DNA from: an uncultured Erysipelotrichaceae bacterium
Lineage (GTDB): Bacteria > Bacillota_I > Bacilli_A > Erysipelotrichales > Erysipelotrichaceae
Assembly (NCBI GenBank): GCA_934675465.1
Contig: CAKUQM010000067.1
Location: forward strand, 1 to 5,701
DNA: 5,701 nt
Direction: 5' to 3'
The position numbers and the translations under genes are program-made. The notes beneath the pieces are model-generated. The model saw nothing but the letters and a program-made list of their open reading frames with translations. It ran no database searches and was not told the DNA's origin. The number at the start of each line of letters is the position of its first letter. Position 1 is the first letter of the stretch. This document shows positions 1 to 5,508 of this stretch, one piece after another.

Positions 1-195
1 GATTTACATAAGGCTCAAGAAGCAATTGATGCACTTATTCCTGATTGTGAATATACAGTTTGTGCAATCAAGATGATTCCTCAAGAATATGTGAAACTTG
101 AAGATGAACATGATAAGGAATTATGGAACAGATTATTAACTTTACTTGATGAAGTTGATGATGTTCAAGAAATTTTCCATAACGTTGAAGAATAA
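1..195 (+). CDS. YebC/PmpR-family transcription/translation regulator, C-terminal part
   Basis: This is the last 64 codons of a gene that enters from the left, in frame 1 and ending at TAA (193-195). The readable part has the C-terminal signature of the YebC/PmpR family: a V-x-x-I-K-M-I-P-Q stretch, then V-K-L, then a helix ending L-L-D-E-V-D-D-V-Q-E-I-F-H-N-V. The D-D-V-Q-x-(I/V)-(Y/F)-H-N ending is very characteristic. Family members are about 240 residues long, bind DNA as regulators, and some have been linked to relief of ribosome stalling at proline-rich stretches. Which role applies here cannot be told from the C-terminus. The N-terminal three quarters and the promoter lie outside the window. 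The gene converges on rpsT. Confidence 0.9.
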   Translation, partial: DLHKAQEAIDALIPDCEYTVCAIKMIPQEYVKLEDEHDKELWNRLLTLLDEVDDVQEIFHNVEE

Positions 196-197
196 TT

Positions 198-223
198 GAT
201 GACTTCGGTCATCTTTTATTTTT
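198..223 (+). terminator. Rho-independent terminator of the yebC-like gene
   Basis: A six-bp stem GATGAC/GTCATC (198-203 with 208-213) is capped by a TTCG loop. The closing C-G pair makes the very stable cUUCGg tetraloop. A T-rich tail (214-223, one A) follows at once. It begins two bases after the stop codon. Confidence 0.85.
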
Positions 224-235
224 GTTTAGAACATT

Positions 236-260
236 AAAAAAAGCATCTTAGTCGATGCTT
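236..260 (-). terminator. Rho-independent terminator of rpsT
   Basis: Read on the minus strand, a 7-bp stem AAGCATC/GATGCTT (260-254 with 247-241) with a 6-nt loop is followed by an unbroken run of T, complementary to A236-A242 (the run overlaps the stem foot). It lies 14 bases after the rpsT stop codon. The plus-strand flank is also T-rich (TTTATTTATT), so the hairpin may work weakly in both directions and back up the yebC terminator. Confidence 0.85.
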
Positions 261-274
261 TATTTATTCTTAAC

Positions 275-538
275 TTAAGCTAAGCTATTAACTTTTTTAG
301 CTAATCTAGCTTTTTCTCTAGCTACAAAGTTCTTATGTTTTAAGTTGCTAGTTAAAGCCTTATCAAGAAGTGAATTTGCTTCGTTAAATGCCTTTACTGC
401 TAATTCTTTATCGTTAGCTTCAACAGCCTTTTCAACTTTCTTGATAGCTGTCTTTAATCTTGATTTAGCGCTAGTGTTAGCTAAATTCTTTTTAGCATTT
501 GTAAGAGCTCTCTTTTTTTGTGACTTGATATTTGCCAT
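275..538 (-). CDS. rpsT: 30S ribosomal protein S20
   Basis: This 87-residue, Lys/Ala-rich basic protein matches S20 in length and pattern. It begins M-A-N-I-K-S-Q-K-K-R, the canonical S20 N-terminus, has alternating helical Lys/Ala segments (residues 15-60), and contains the conserved H-K-N-x-x-A-R-x-K-A-R-L-A-K block near residues 67-81. S20 is a primary binder of 16S rRNA in the body of the small subunit. The ATG (538-536) is preceded on the minus strand by a strong AAGGAGGG site (549-542), which fixes the start. The gene is a single-gene unit with its own promoter and terminator, divergent from fmt and convergent with the yebC-like gene. The predicted leader is only about 20 nt, too short for an elaborate S20 autoregulatory RNA. 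Confidence 0.97.
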   Translation of the reverse strand: MANIKSQKKRALTNAKKNLANTSAKSRLKTAIKKVEKAVEANDKELAVKAFNEANSLLDKALTSNLKHKNFVAREKARLAKKVNSLA

Positions 539-565
539 AGACCCTCCTTATGAATACGCTTAAAA

Positions 566-594
566 ATTATACCAAAGTCCTTTTGTAAATGCAA
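566..594 (-). promoter_or_regulatory. rpsT promoter (extended -10)
   Basis: On the minus strand, TTGCAT (594-589, four of six consensus matches) is separated by 17 bp from a perfect TATAAT (571-566). TGG directly before the -10 gives an extended -10 (TGnTATAAT). Transcription should start near 559, giving a leader of about 20 nt that contains the AAGGAGGG ribosome site. The -35 box directly abuts that of the divergent fmt promoter. Confidence 0.8.
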
Positions 595-612
595 TTTTTA
601 CTATGTTATAAT
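583..612 (+). promoter_or_regulatory. fmt-lepA-hemW promoter (extended -10), start site almost at the fmt ATG
   Basis: TTGTAA (583-588, four of six) lies 18 bp before a perfect TATAAT (607-612). TGT before the box gives the extended -10 form. The start point should fall around 617-620, only 3-6 nt before the fmt ATG at 623, so the message would be leaderless or nearly so. Because rpsT diverges to the left, this is the only promoter I can see for the fmt-lepA-hemW run. Confidence 0.75.
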
Positions 613-622
613 TTTAAATGTT

Positions 623-1555
623 ATGAATAAGAGAATTGTTTTTATGGGTACCCCAGCTTTCGCAGCTAATGTCCTTAGGGGTTTAATTGAAAATAACTAT
701 AATATTGTTGGCGTTGTAAGCCAAGCTGATAAGAAAGTAGGGCGTAAACAAATATTGACAGCTTCTCCTGTAAAAGAAGTGGCTTTGGAATATAACCTTC
801 CAATTTTTACTCCTATTTCTATCAAAGATGATTATCAAGGCATTTTGGATTTAAATCCTGATTTGATTATTACTTGTGCTTATGGCCAATTTATTCCAAC
901 TAAACTTATAGAATTTCCTGAATATAAATCAATTAATATTCATGGTTCCTTGCTTCCTAAATATAGGGGTGGAGCACCAATTCAATGGTCAATTATTAAT
1001 GGTGATGAAAAGACTGGTATTTCTATTATCTACATGACAAAGAAGATGGATGCTGGTGATATTCTTTATATGAAAGATTTAGATATTGATATAAGAGATA
1101 CTAATGCTAGTTTATTTAATCGTTTAAGTGATTTAGCACGTGAATGTATCTTAGATTTCTTACCTAATTTCTTTGAAGGAAAGTTTGAAAGAATAGCTCA
1201 AGATGAATCCTTAGTATCTTTCTCTTATAATTTGACTAAGGAAGATGAATATATTCATTTTAATAATGATGTATTAAAGGTATATAACCATATTAGAGGT
1301 TTACTTGATGAACCTGGTGCTTATAGTATCTTGAATGGTAAGAAATATAAGTTTATTGAAGTTTTCTATGAATATAGTGATAACTGTAGTCCTTGTACCT
1401 TTAAGGGTTTAGAAAAGGATTATTTAAGAATAGATTGTCAAAATGGTTTTATTAAAGTTTATAAGTTAAGACCAGAGGGCAAGAACACAATGGATGCTAA
1501 GAGCTTCTATAATGGTGCTGGTAAGAATTTAGTAGGTGGAACATTTGATGAATAA
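623..1555 (+). CDS. fmt: Methionyl-tRNA formyltransferase
   Basis: The enzyme transfers a formyl group from 10-formyltetrahydrofolate to the amino group of Met on initiator tRNA, a cytosolic step needed for normal bacterial initiation. The 310 residues match the family length. The N-terminal domain starts R-I-V-F-M-G-T-P-A-F-A (residues 4-14). The folate-site block is N-I-H-G-S-L-L-P-K-Y-R-G-G-A-P (105-119), followed by M-D-A-G-D-I (142-147). By alignment to the formyltransferase family, N105, H107 and D143 should be the catalytic triad. The C-terminal tRNA-binding domain shows I-R-G-L-L-D-E-P-G-A-Y and a late G-K-N-T-M-D-A-K-x-F-Y-N-G. The start is forced because M8 lies inside the F-M-G-T-P core. 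No Shine-Dalgarno sequence precedes the ATG, which fits a near-leaderless message. Its last 8 bases overlap lepA. Confidence 0.96.
   Translation: MNKRIVFMGTPAFAANVLRGLIENNYNIVGVVSQADKKVGRKQILTASPVKEVALEYNLPIFTPISIKDDYQGILDLNPDLIITCAYGQFIPTKLIEFPEYKSINIHGSLLPKYRGGAPIQWSIINGDEKTGISIIYMTKKMDAGDILYMKDLDIDIRDTNASLFNRLSDLARECILDFLPNFFEGKFERIAQDESLVSFSYNLTKEDEYIHFNNDVLKVYNHIRGLLDEPGAYSILNGKKYKFIEVFYEYSDNCSPCTFKGLEKDYLRIDCQNGFIKVYKLRPEGKNTMDAKSFYNGAGKNLVGGTFDE
1535..1540 (+). promoter_or_regulatory. lepA ribosome binding site inside the end of fmt
   Basis: GGTGGA lies 7 bases before the ATG at 1548 and is the best Shine-Dalgarno-like sequence here. It decides between that ATG and an in-frame GTG at 1536, which falls inside the site itself and would add four residues (first Met, E, H, L) not usual in LepA. 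The site lies within fmt codons, so lepA translation is probably coupled to fmt. Confidence 0.7.
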
Positions 1556-3353
1556 GAATATAAGAAATTTTTCAATCATAGCTCATATCGACCATGGTAA
1601 GTCAACACTTGCCGATCGTATCTTAGAGTTAACAAATACAGTAACAAAAAGAGAGATGGTAACTACTCAGATTCTTGATTCACTTGATCTTGAACAAGAA
1701 AGAGGCATTACTATCAAACTTAATGTTGTTCAAATTAAATATCACGCGAAAGATGGACAAGACTATACATTCCATTTGATTGATACACCAGGACATGTTG
1801 ACTTCACTTATGAAGTTTCTCGTTCTTTGGCTGCCTGTGATGGTGCTATTTTGGTAGTTGATGCAAGCCAGGGTATTGAGGCTCAAACACTTGCGAACAC
1901 TTATCTAGCTTTAGACAATGACTTAGAGATTCTTCCTGTAATCAATAAGATTGACTTGCCTAGTGCTGATGTTGAAAGAACTAAGAAAGAGATTGAAGAT
2001 GTAATTGGTCTAGACTGTAGCGATATCCCATGTATCAGTGCTAAGACTGGCTTAAATGTTGAAGATGTCTTAGAAAGCATTGTTAATAAGTTACCTTGTC
2101 CAAAGGGTGAAGTAACTAATAAACTACAAGCTTTAGTATTTGACTCATATTATGATTCTTATCGTGGTGTTGTTGTCTTTGTTTGTGTAAAAGAGGGCAA
2201 GATTAAGGTTGGCGATAAAATTAGAATGCTTCATTCAAATACCGAATATGAAGTAACTGAACTTGGTGTTAAGACACCAAACGAAGTTAAGAAAGACTCT
2301 TTATCAGCGGGTGAAGTAGGTTATATTTGTGCTTCTATTAAGTCAATTCAAGATGTCTTTATTGGCGATACGATTACTTTGGCTGATGATCCATGTAGTG
2401 AACCATTACCTGGTTATCGTAAGATGAATCCAATGGTATATTGTGGTATGTATCCTACTGATAATAGTAAGTATAATGATTTAAGAGACGCACTTGAGAA
2501 GTTACAATTGAATGACTCTTCATTAACTTTTGAAGCCGAATCTTCAAAGGCTTTAGGCTTTGGCTTTAGAATTGGTTTCTTAGGTCTATTACATATGGAA
2601 GTAATTCAAGAAAGACTTGAAAGAGAATACAATTTGAATTTAATCGCAACCGCTCCATCTGTTGTCTATAAGGTTACTTTAACTGATGGAAGTGTTGTTG
2701 ATATCGATAATCCAAGTATGATGCCTGATAATACTAAGATTGATTATATTGAGGAACCTTACGTTAAGGCTTCTATTATGGTGCCTAGTGATAATATTGG
2801 TCCGGTTATGGAATTATCACAATCGAAAAGAGGTATCTATAAGGATATGATCTATATTGATGATAATCGTAATCAATTAATCTATGAGATGCCATTATCT
2901 GAGATTATCTTTGAATACTTCGATAAGTTAAAGTCAGTATCTAGAGGTTATGCGTCTTTAGATTATGAATTAATTGGTTATCGTAAGTCAAATCTAGTTA
3001 AGATGGATATCTTATTAAATGGTGAAGTAATTGATGCTCTAAGCATTATTGTCCATCGTGATTTTGCCTATAATAGAGGCCAAAAGATTACTGCTAAGTT
3101 AAAGGAATTGTTGCCTAAACAACAATTTGAAATTCCAGTACAGGCAGCAATCGGTAATAAGATTATTGCACGTACTAATATTAAGTCTTTACGTAAAGAC
3201 GTATTGGCTAAGTGTTATGGTGGTGATATTTCTCGTAAGAAGAAATTGTTGGAGAAACAAAAAGAAGGTAAGAAGCGTATGAAGGCAGTTGGTAGTGTTG
3301 AAATACCTCAAGAGGCTTTCATGGCTGTATTATCACTTGATGATGATGAATAA
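1548..3353 (+). CDS. lepA: Elongation factor 4 (LepA), ribosome-associated GTPase
   Basis: LepA is a translational GTPase related to EF-G. It binds the ribosome and has been linked to back-translocation, stress translation and 30S biogenesis. From the ATG at 1548 the protein has 601 residues, the usual length. All G motifs are present: P-loop A-H-I-D-H-G-K-S-T (12-20), the switch I motif G-I-T-I-K (53-57), D-T-P-G-H (79-83), N-K-I-D (133-136) and S-A-K (164-166). A beta-barrel domain, EF-G-like domains III and V, and the LepA-specific C-terminal domain follow. That last domain ends with the signature E-K-Q-K-E-G-K-K-R-M-K-x-V-G-S-V-E-I-P-Q-E-A-F. It overlaps fmt by 8 bp and hemW by 8 bp in the same operon. 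The lepA-hemW pairing is common in Bacillota; the usual hrcA-grpE-dnaK genes do not follow here. Confidence 0.97.
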   Translation: MNKNIRNFSIIAHIDHGKSTLADRILELTNTVTKREMVTTQILDSLDLEQERGITIKLNVVQIKYHAKDGQDYTFHLIDTPGHVDFTYEVSRSLAACDGAILVVDASQGIEAQTLANTYLALDNDLEILPVINKIDLPSADVERTKKEIEDVIGLDCSDIPCISAKTGLNVEDVLESIVNKLPCPKGEVTNKLQALVFDSYYDSYRGVVVFVCVKEGKIKVGDKIRMLHSNTEYEVTELGVKTPNEVKKDSLSAGEVGYICASIKSIQDVFIGDTITLADDPCSEPLPGYRKMNPMVYCGMYPTDNSKYNDLRDALEKLQLNDSSLTFEAESSKALGFGFRIGFLGLLHMEVIQERLEREYNLNLIATAPSVVYKVTLTDGSVVDIDNPSMMPDNTKIDYIEEPYVKASIMVPSDNIGPVMELSQSKRGIYKDMIYIDDNRNQLIYEMPLSEIIFEYFDKLKSVSRGYASLDYELIGYRKSNLVKMDILLNGEVIDALSIIVHRDFAYNRGQKITAKLKELLPKQQFEIPVQAAIGNKIIARTNIKSLRKDVLAKCYGGDISRKKKLLEKQKEGKKRMKAVGSVEIPQEAFMAVLSLDDDE

Positions 3354-4416
3354 GCATTTATATGTCCATGTGCCTTTTTGTGATAGTATTTGTGGTTATT
3401 GCGACTTTGCCCATACTATCGTTAATAGGGACTTGATAAGTAAATATTTAGAAAGAATAAAAGAAGATCTAAATGATCTTCCTTTTTCTAATTTTGAGAC
3501 TATTTATATTGGTGGAGGAACACCTAGCTGTTTAAATAGTGGTGAATTAGAGTGCTTATTAAGTATGATTTATCCATTAAGTAAAGGTGTTATTGAATAT
3601 ACTATTGAAGTCAATCCTGAAAGTATTGATGAGCACAAGTTACAAATCATGAAAAAATATGGAGTCAATAGAATCTCGATGGGCGTAGAGAGCAGTGATG
3701 ATAATTTACTTAGAATCATGAATCGTAAGTATGATTTTGGCTTGGTAAGAGAAAAGGTTGAATTAATCAAATCATATGGCATCAACAATATTTCGGTTGA
3801 CCTTATGTATTCTTTGCCTTTTCAAACTATGGATATATTAAAGAAGACTCTTGATGATATTTTATCTTTGGATGTGCCACATATCTCAATCTATTCATTA
3901 ACAATCGAAGAAAATACAATGTTTAATAGAAGGGGTTATGACCACTTGGATGAAGATACAGAAGCTGATATGTATGAATATATAGAGAAAAGGCTTTTGG
4001 ATTATAACCATTACGAAGTGTCTAATTATTGTAGAAATGATATGTATTCTAGACATAATGTAGGTTATTGGAACTATGATGATTTTATAGGTTTAGGACC
4101 TGGTGCTAGTAGTAAAGTTAATAATCATCGCTATACCTATACTAAGAATGTTCGCAATTATATAAATAAGAAAGACTTACTAAGTGAGGATATCTATTTA
4201 GATAAACAAGATTTAGAATTTGAGAATGTGATGATGTCTTTAAGAACTATTTATGGTTTAGATTTAGACTTATTTTATAAAAGATATGGTGAAGACTTTA
4301 GGGATGTATATAAAGAGGCTATAGAAAAGAATAAAGAGTATTTAGTATTTAAGGATAATCATTGTATATGCACCAATTTAGAGATTTTAAATACTATTTT
4401 GGTTGATTTCTTGTAG
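3346..4416 (+). CDS. hemW: Radical SAM heme chaperone HemW-like protein
   Basis: This is a 356-residue radical-SAM protein of the HemW/HemN superfamily. The 4Fe-4S ligands are C12, C16 and C19 in the order F-C-D-S-I-C-G-Y-C-D-F. Residue 21 is Phe where true coproporphyrinogen dehydrogenase (HemN) has a fourth Cys, which supports HemW, a heme-binding chaperone, over HemN. Other family blocks are I-Y-I-G-G-G-T-P-S (53-61), E-V-N-P-E (88-92), R-I-S-M-G-V-E-S (109-116), I-S-I-Y-S-L-T-I-E-E-N-T, and Y-E-V-S-N-Y followed by R-H-N-V-G-Y-W-N-Y. Three in-frame ATG codons stand in a row (3340, 3343, 3346). I chose the last because it gives the compact M-N-K-H-L-Y-V-H-V-P-F-C start; no clear Shine-Dalgarno sequence separates them. 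Translation is probably coupled to lepA. HemW presence does not prove that the host makes heme. Confidence 0.92.
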   Translation: MNKHLYVHVPFCDSICGYCDFAHTIVNRDLISKYLERIKEDLNDLPFSNFETIYIGGGTPSCLNSGELECLLSMIYPLSKGVIEYTIEVNPESIDEHKLQIMKKYGVNRISMGVESSDDNLLRIMNRKYDFGLVREKVELIKSYGINNISVDLMYSLPFQTMDILKKTLDDILSLDVPHISIYSLTIEENTMFNRRGYDHLDEDTEADMYEYIEKRLLDYNHYEVSNYCRNDMYSRHNVGYWNYDDFIGLGPGASSKVNNHRYTYTKNVRNYINKKDLLSEDIYLDKQDLEFENVMMSLRTIYGLDLDLFYKRYGEDFRDVYKEAIEKNKEYLVFKDNHCICTNLEILNTILVDFL

Positions 4417-4431
4417 TGGGGATGATATCAT
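4403..4431 (+). promoter_or_regulatory. rpsO promoter inside the hemW 3' end (extended -10)
   Basis: TTGATT (4403-4408, within the last hemW codons) lies 17 bp before TATCAT (4426-4431, five of six). TGA before the -10 gives the extended form TGnTATCAT. The predicted start is near 4438, one or two bases before the long stem of the rpsO leader, which makes promoter and leader mutually consistent. No terminator is visible between hemW and rpsO, so some readthrough from the fmt operon is also expected. Confidence 0.65.
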
Positions 4432-4437
4432 TAATGA

Positions 4438-4513
4438 GCTTTATTCTGGGTTATGACACAAATATCTCCAGTTATTACTCGGAATAAAAGATATATAGAA
4501 GGAGAATTTAAAA
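4438..4513 (+). promoter_or_regulatory. rpsO 5' leader with a predicted pseudoknot, candidate S15 autoregulatory RNA
   Basis: Positions 4440-4451 and 4477-4488 pair over 12 consecutive positions (ten Watson-Crick, two G-U): UUUAUUCUGGGU with ACUCGGAAUAAA. The 25-nt loop holds UCUCC (4465-4469), which is exactly complementary to GGAGA (4501-4505) within the rpsO Shine-Dalgarno sequence AAGGAGA. Together these can form an H-type pseudoknot that covers the ribosome site. The stem contains adjacent G-U and G-C pairs (4449 with 4479, 4450 with 4478), like the G-U/G-C feature S15 recognises in 16S helix 22. Known rpsO leaders in several bacteria bind S15 in this general way. That this one does so is inferred from the pairing alone. 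Confidence 0.6.
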
Positions 4514-4780
4514 ATGTTAACAAAGGCTGAAAAGCAAGCAATCATTAAAGAGTACGCTATTAAGGAAGGCGATACTGGTTCTGTAGAAGTACAAGTTGCT
4601 ATTCTAACTGAATGCATCAATAGACTTACTGAACACATGAAGAAGAATCCTAAGGATTTCCATTCTAATAGAGGTCTATTAATGATGGTTGGTAAGAGAA
4701 GAAACTTCTTGGAATACTTAAAGAGAACTGATGTAAATAGATATAGAAATCTAATTACTAAGTTAGGTATCAGAAAATAG
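4514..4780 (+). CDS. rpsO: 30S ribosomal protein S15
   Basis: The 88-residue product is collinear with S15 (usually 88-89 residues). Diagnostic blocks are G-D-T-G-S-V-E-V-Q-V-A-I-L-T (19-32), the N-P-K-D-F-H-S-N-R-G-L-L segment around residues 45-56, and G-K-R-R-N-F-L-E-Y-L-K, ending R-Y-R-N-L-I-T-K-L-G-I-R-K. S15 is a primary 16S rRNA binder at the helix 20/21/22 junction and sits at a subunit bridge. AAGGAG (4499-4504) lies 9 bases before the ATG and fixes the start. The common Arg in H-S-R-R-G is Asn here, an otherwise unremarkable change. It appears to be a single-gene unit with its own promoter, structured leader and terminator. A pnp gene, frequent after rpsO elsewhere, is not present. 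Confidence 0.97.
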   Translation: MLTKAEKQAIIKEYAIKEGDTGSVEVQVAILTECINRLTEHMKKNPKDFHSNRGLLMMVGKRRNFLEYLKRTDVNRYRNLITKLGIRK

Positions 4781-4789
4781 TTAAACATT

Positions 4790-4814
4790 AAAGAAGCTTA
4801 AACGCTTCTTTTTT
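4790..4814 (+). terminator. Rho-independent terminator of rpsO
   Basis: An 8-bp stem AAAGAAGC/GCTTCTTT (4790-4797 with 4804-4811) with a 6-nt loop TTAAAC is followed by a T run ending at 4814. It starts 9 bases after the rpsO stop codon and ends 5 bases before the left arm of the TetR operator, so the two units are cleanly separated. Confidence 0.88.
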
Positions 4815-4819
4815 ATTGG

Positions 4820-4847
4820 TAAACATCCGTTCATTTTTGTGTATAAT
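4820..4847 (+). promoter_or_regulatory. Promoter of the tetR-ABC unit
   Basis: A perfect TATAAT lies at 4842-4847 in the operator spacer. The best -35 is TAAACA (4820-4825, four of six) at 16 bp, inside the left operator arm. The predicted start near 4854 falls at the left edge of the right arm. The leader would be about 17 nt, with only a weak GGA (4858-4860) as ribosome site. Confidence 0.7.
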
Positions 4848-4866
4848 AATAATGAACGGATGTTTA
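4820..4866. repeat. Perfect 16-bp inverted repeat, predicted double TetR operator
   Basis: TAAACATCCGTTCATT (4820-4835) is repeated in exact inverse at 4851-4866, with a 15-bp spacer. Each arm is itself a near palindrome: TAAAC-N4-GTTCA on the left and TGAAC-N4-GTTTA on the right, with one mismatched symmetry position. This looks like two 14-bp binding sites (4820-4833 and 4853-4866) with centres 33 bp apart, about three helical turns. The sites cover the -35 region and the transcription start, with the -10 box between them. Autorepression by the adjacent TetR-family protein is the natural reading; binding itself is inferred. Confidence 0.8.
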
Positions 4867-4870
4867 TTAT

Positions 4871-5503
4871 ATGGCACAGATATTGAAAGAAGAAGTAAGA
4901 AACAAAATAATAGAAGCTTCTAAGAAAGAACTTTTAGAAAAAGGATATGAGAATGCCTCTTTAAGAAAGATTGCTCTTGATTCAGGGGTTACTGTTGGTA
5001 ATCTTTATCGTTATTTTGATAATAAGGAAGATTTAATTAATAAGATATGCGAACCTTGTTTATTGAAAATCGAAGAACTTATCAAAGAAGAAACAAATAA
5101 TCAATTGTCTTTCTTTAAAGAGAGTGATGGTTTTAGCTTAGATAATGAAGAGATGCTTAAAACGATTGATCAAATCATCGATAAGCTGATTGATATCTAT
5201 AAGGAATATCCTGATGAATTTAGGATATTGATGTTGGATTCCAAGTTAAATGCTTCTTTATTAGATTGGTTCTCTAAACTGATTTATAACCTAATCACAG
5301 GTCATTTACAGGTTCCTAAGCTTTTTTCTAAATATATAAGAATAATTTCAAGAGCCTATGCATCTTCAATTATTGCGGGATTTAAGGAACTCTTGAAGAA
5401 TGATTTAAATGTCTATGTTCTAAAACAAATGTCTATTGTTTATTTTAGATCATATGTAAACATGTTAAATAGTGATATCAATAAAATAATTAATGGAGAA
5501 TAA
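4871..5503 (+). CDS. TetR/AcrR-family transcriptional regulator
   Basis: The 210-residue protein has the classic TetR layout. Residues 9-58 form the three-helix DNA-binding domain: R-N-K-I-I-E-A-S, then K-G-Y-E-N-A-S-L-R-K-I-A (24-35), the turn S-G-V (38-40) and the recognition helix region T-V-G-N-L-Y-R-Y-F (41-49), then K-E-D-L. The remaining 150 residues are helical and have no relatives I can name; this domain normally binds the inducer and forms the dimer. The final helices (about 158-178) include Y-A-S-S-I-I-A-G-F, typical of the dimer face. The gene is preceded by its own paired operator and followed after 5 bases by an ABC ATPase gene. It is therefore probably an autorepressor that also controls the exporter. 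The ligand is unknown. The start ATG has a poor Shine-Dalgarno match, but the N-terminus fits the family well. Confidence 0.92.
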   Translation: MAQILKEEVRNKIIEASKKELLEKGYENASLRKIALDSGVTVGNLYRYFDNKEDLINKICEPCLLKIEELIKEETNNQLSFFKESDGFSLDNEEMLKTIDQIIDKLIDIYKEYPDEFRILMLDSKLNASLLDWFSKLIYNLITGHLQVPKLFSKYIRIISRAYASSIIAGFKELLKNDLNVYVLKQMSIVYFRSYVNMLNSDINKIINGE

Positions 5504-5508
5504 AAAAA

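Noticed and set aside
345..563. Plus-strand open frame of 72 codons opposite rpsT
   Set aside because: It is the antisense of a certain rpsT gene and its promoter, has no ribosome site, and its hydrophobic composition is the mirror of Lys/Ala-rich codons.
1680..1886. Minus-strand open frame within lepA
   Set aside because: It lies opposite the conserved GTPase motifs of lepA and has no initiation signals.
3289..3345. Longer hemW start at a TTG (3289)
   Set aside because: It would overlap lepA by 65 bp and add 19 residues that are just the +1 frame of conserved LepA C-terminal codons. HemW proteins normally begin a few residues before the L-Y-(I/V)-H-(I/V)-P block.
3570..3788. Minus-strand open frame within hemW
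   Set aside because: It is antisense to conserved HemW blocks and has no ribosome site.
3346..4416. Oxygen-independent coproporphyrinogen dehydrogenase (HemN)
   Set aside because: The fourth cysteine two residues after C-x3-C-x2-C is Phe, and the length (356) is far below HemN (about 450).
4422..4431. Perfect 10-bp palindrome ATGATATCAT as an operator or hairpin
   Set aside because: It coincides with the extended -10 of the rpsO promoter, which explains it. It is too short for a stable hairpin and has no T run after it.
4441..4788. Minus-strand open frame of 115 codons over rpsO
   Set aside because: It is fully antisense to S15 and its leader, with no promoter or ribosome site on that strand. 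Its apparent membrane-like composition comes from reversed Lys/Glu codons.
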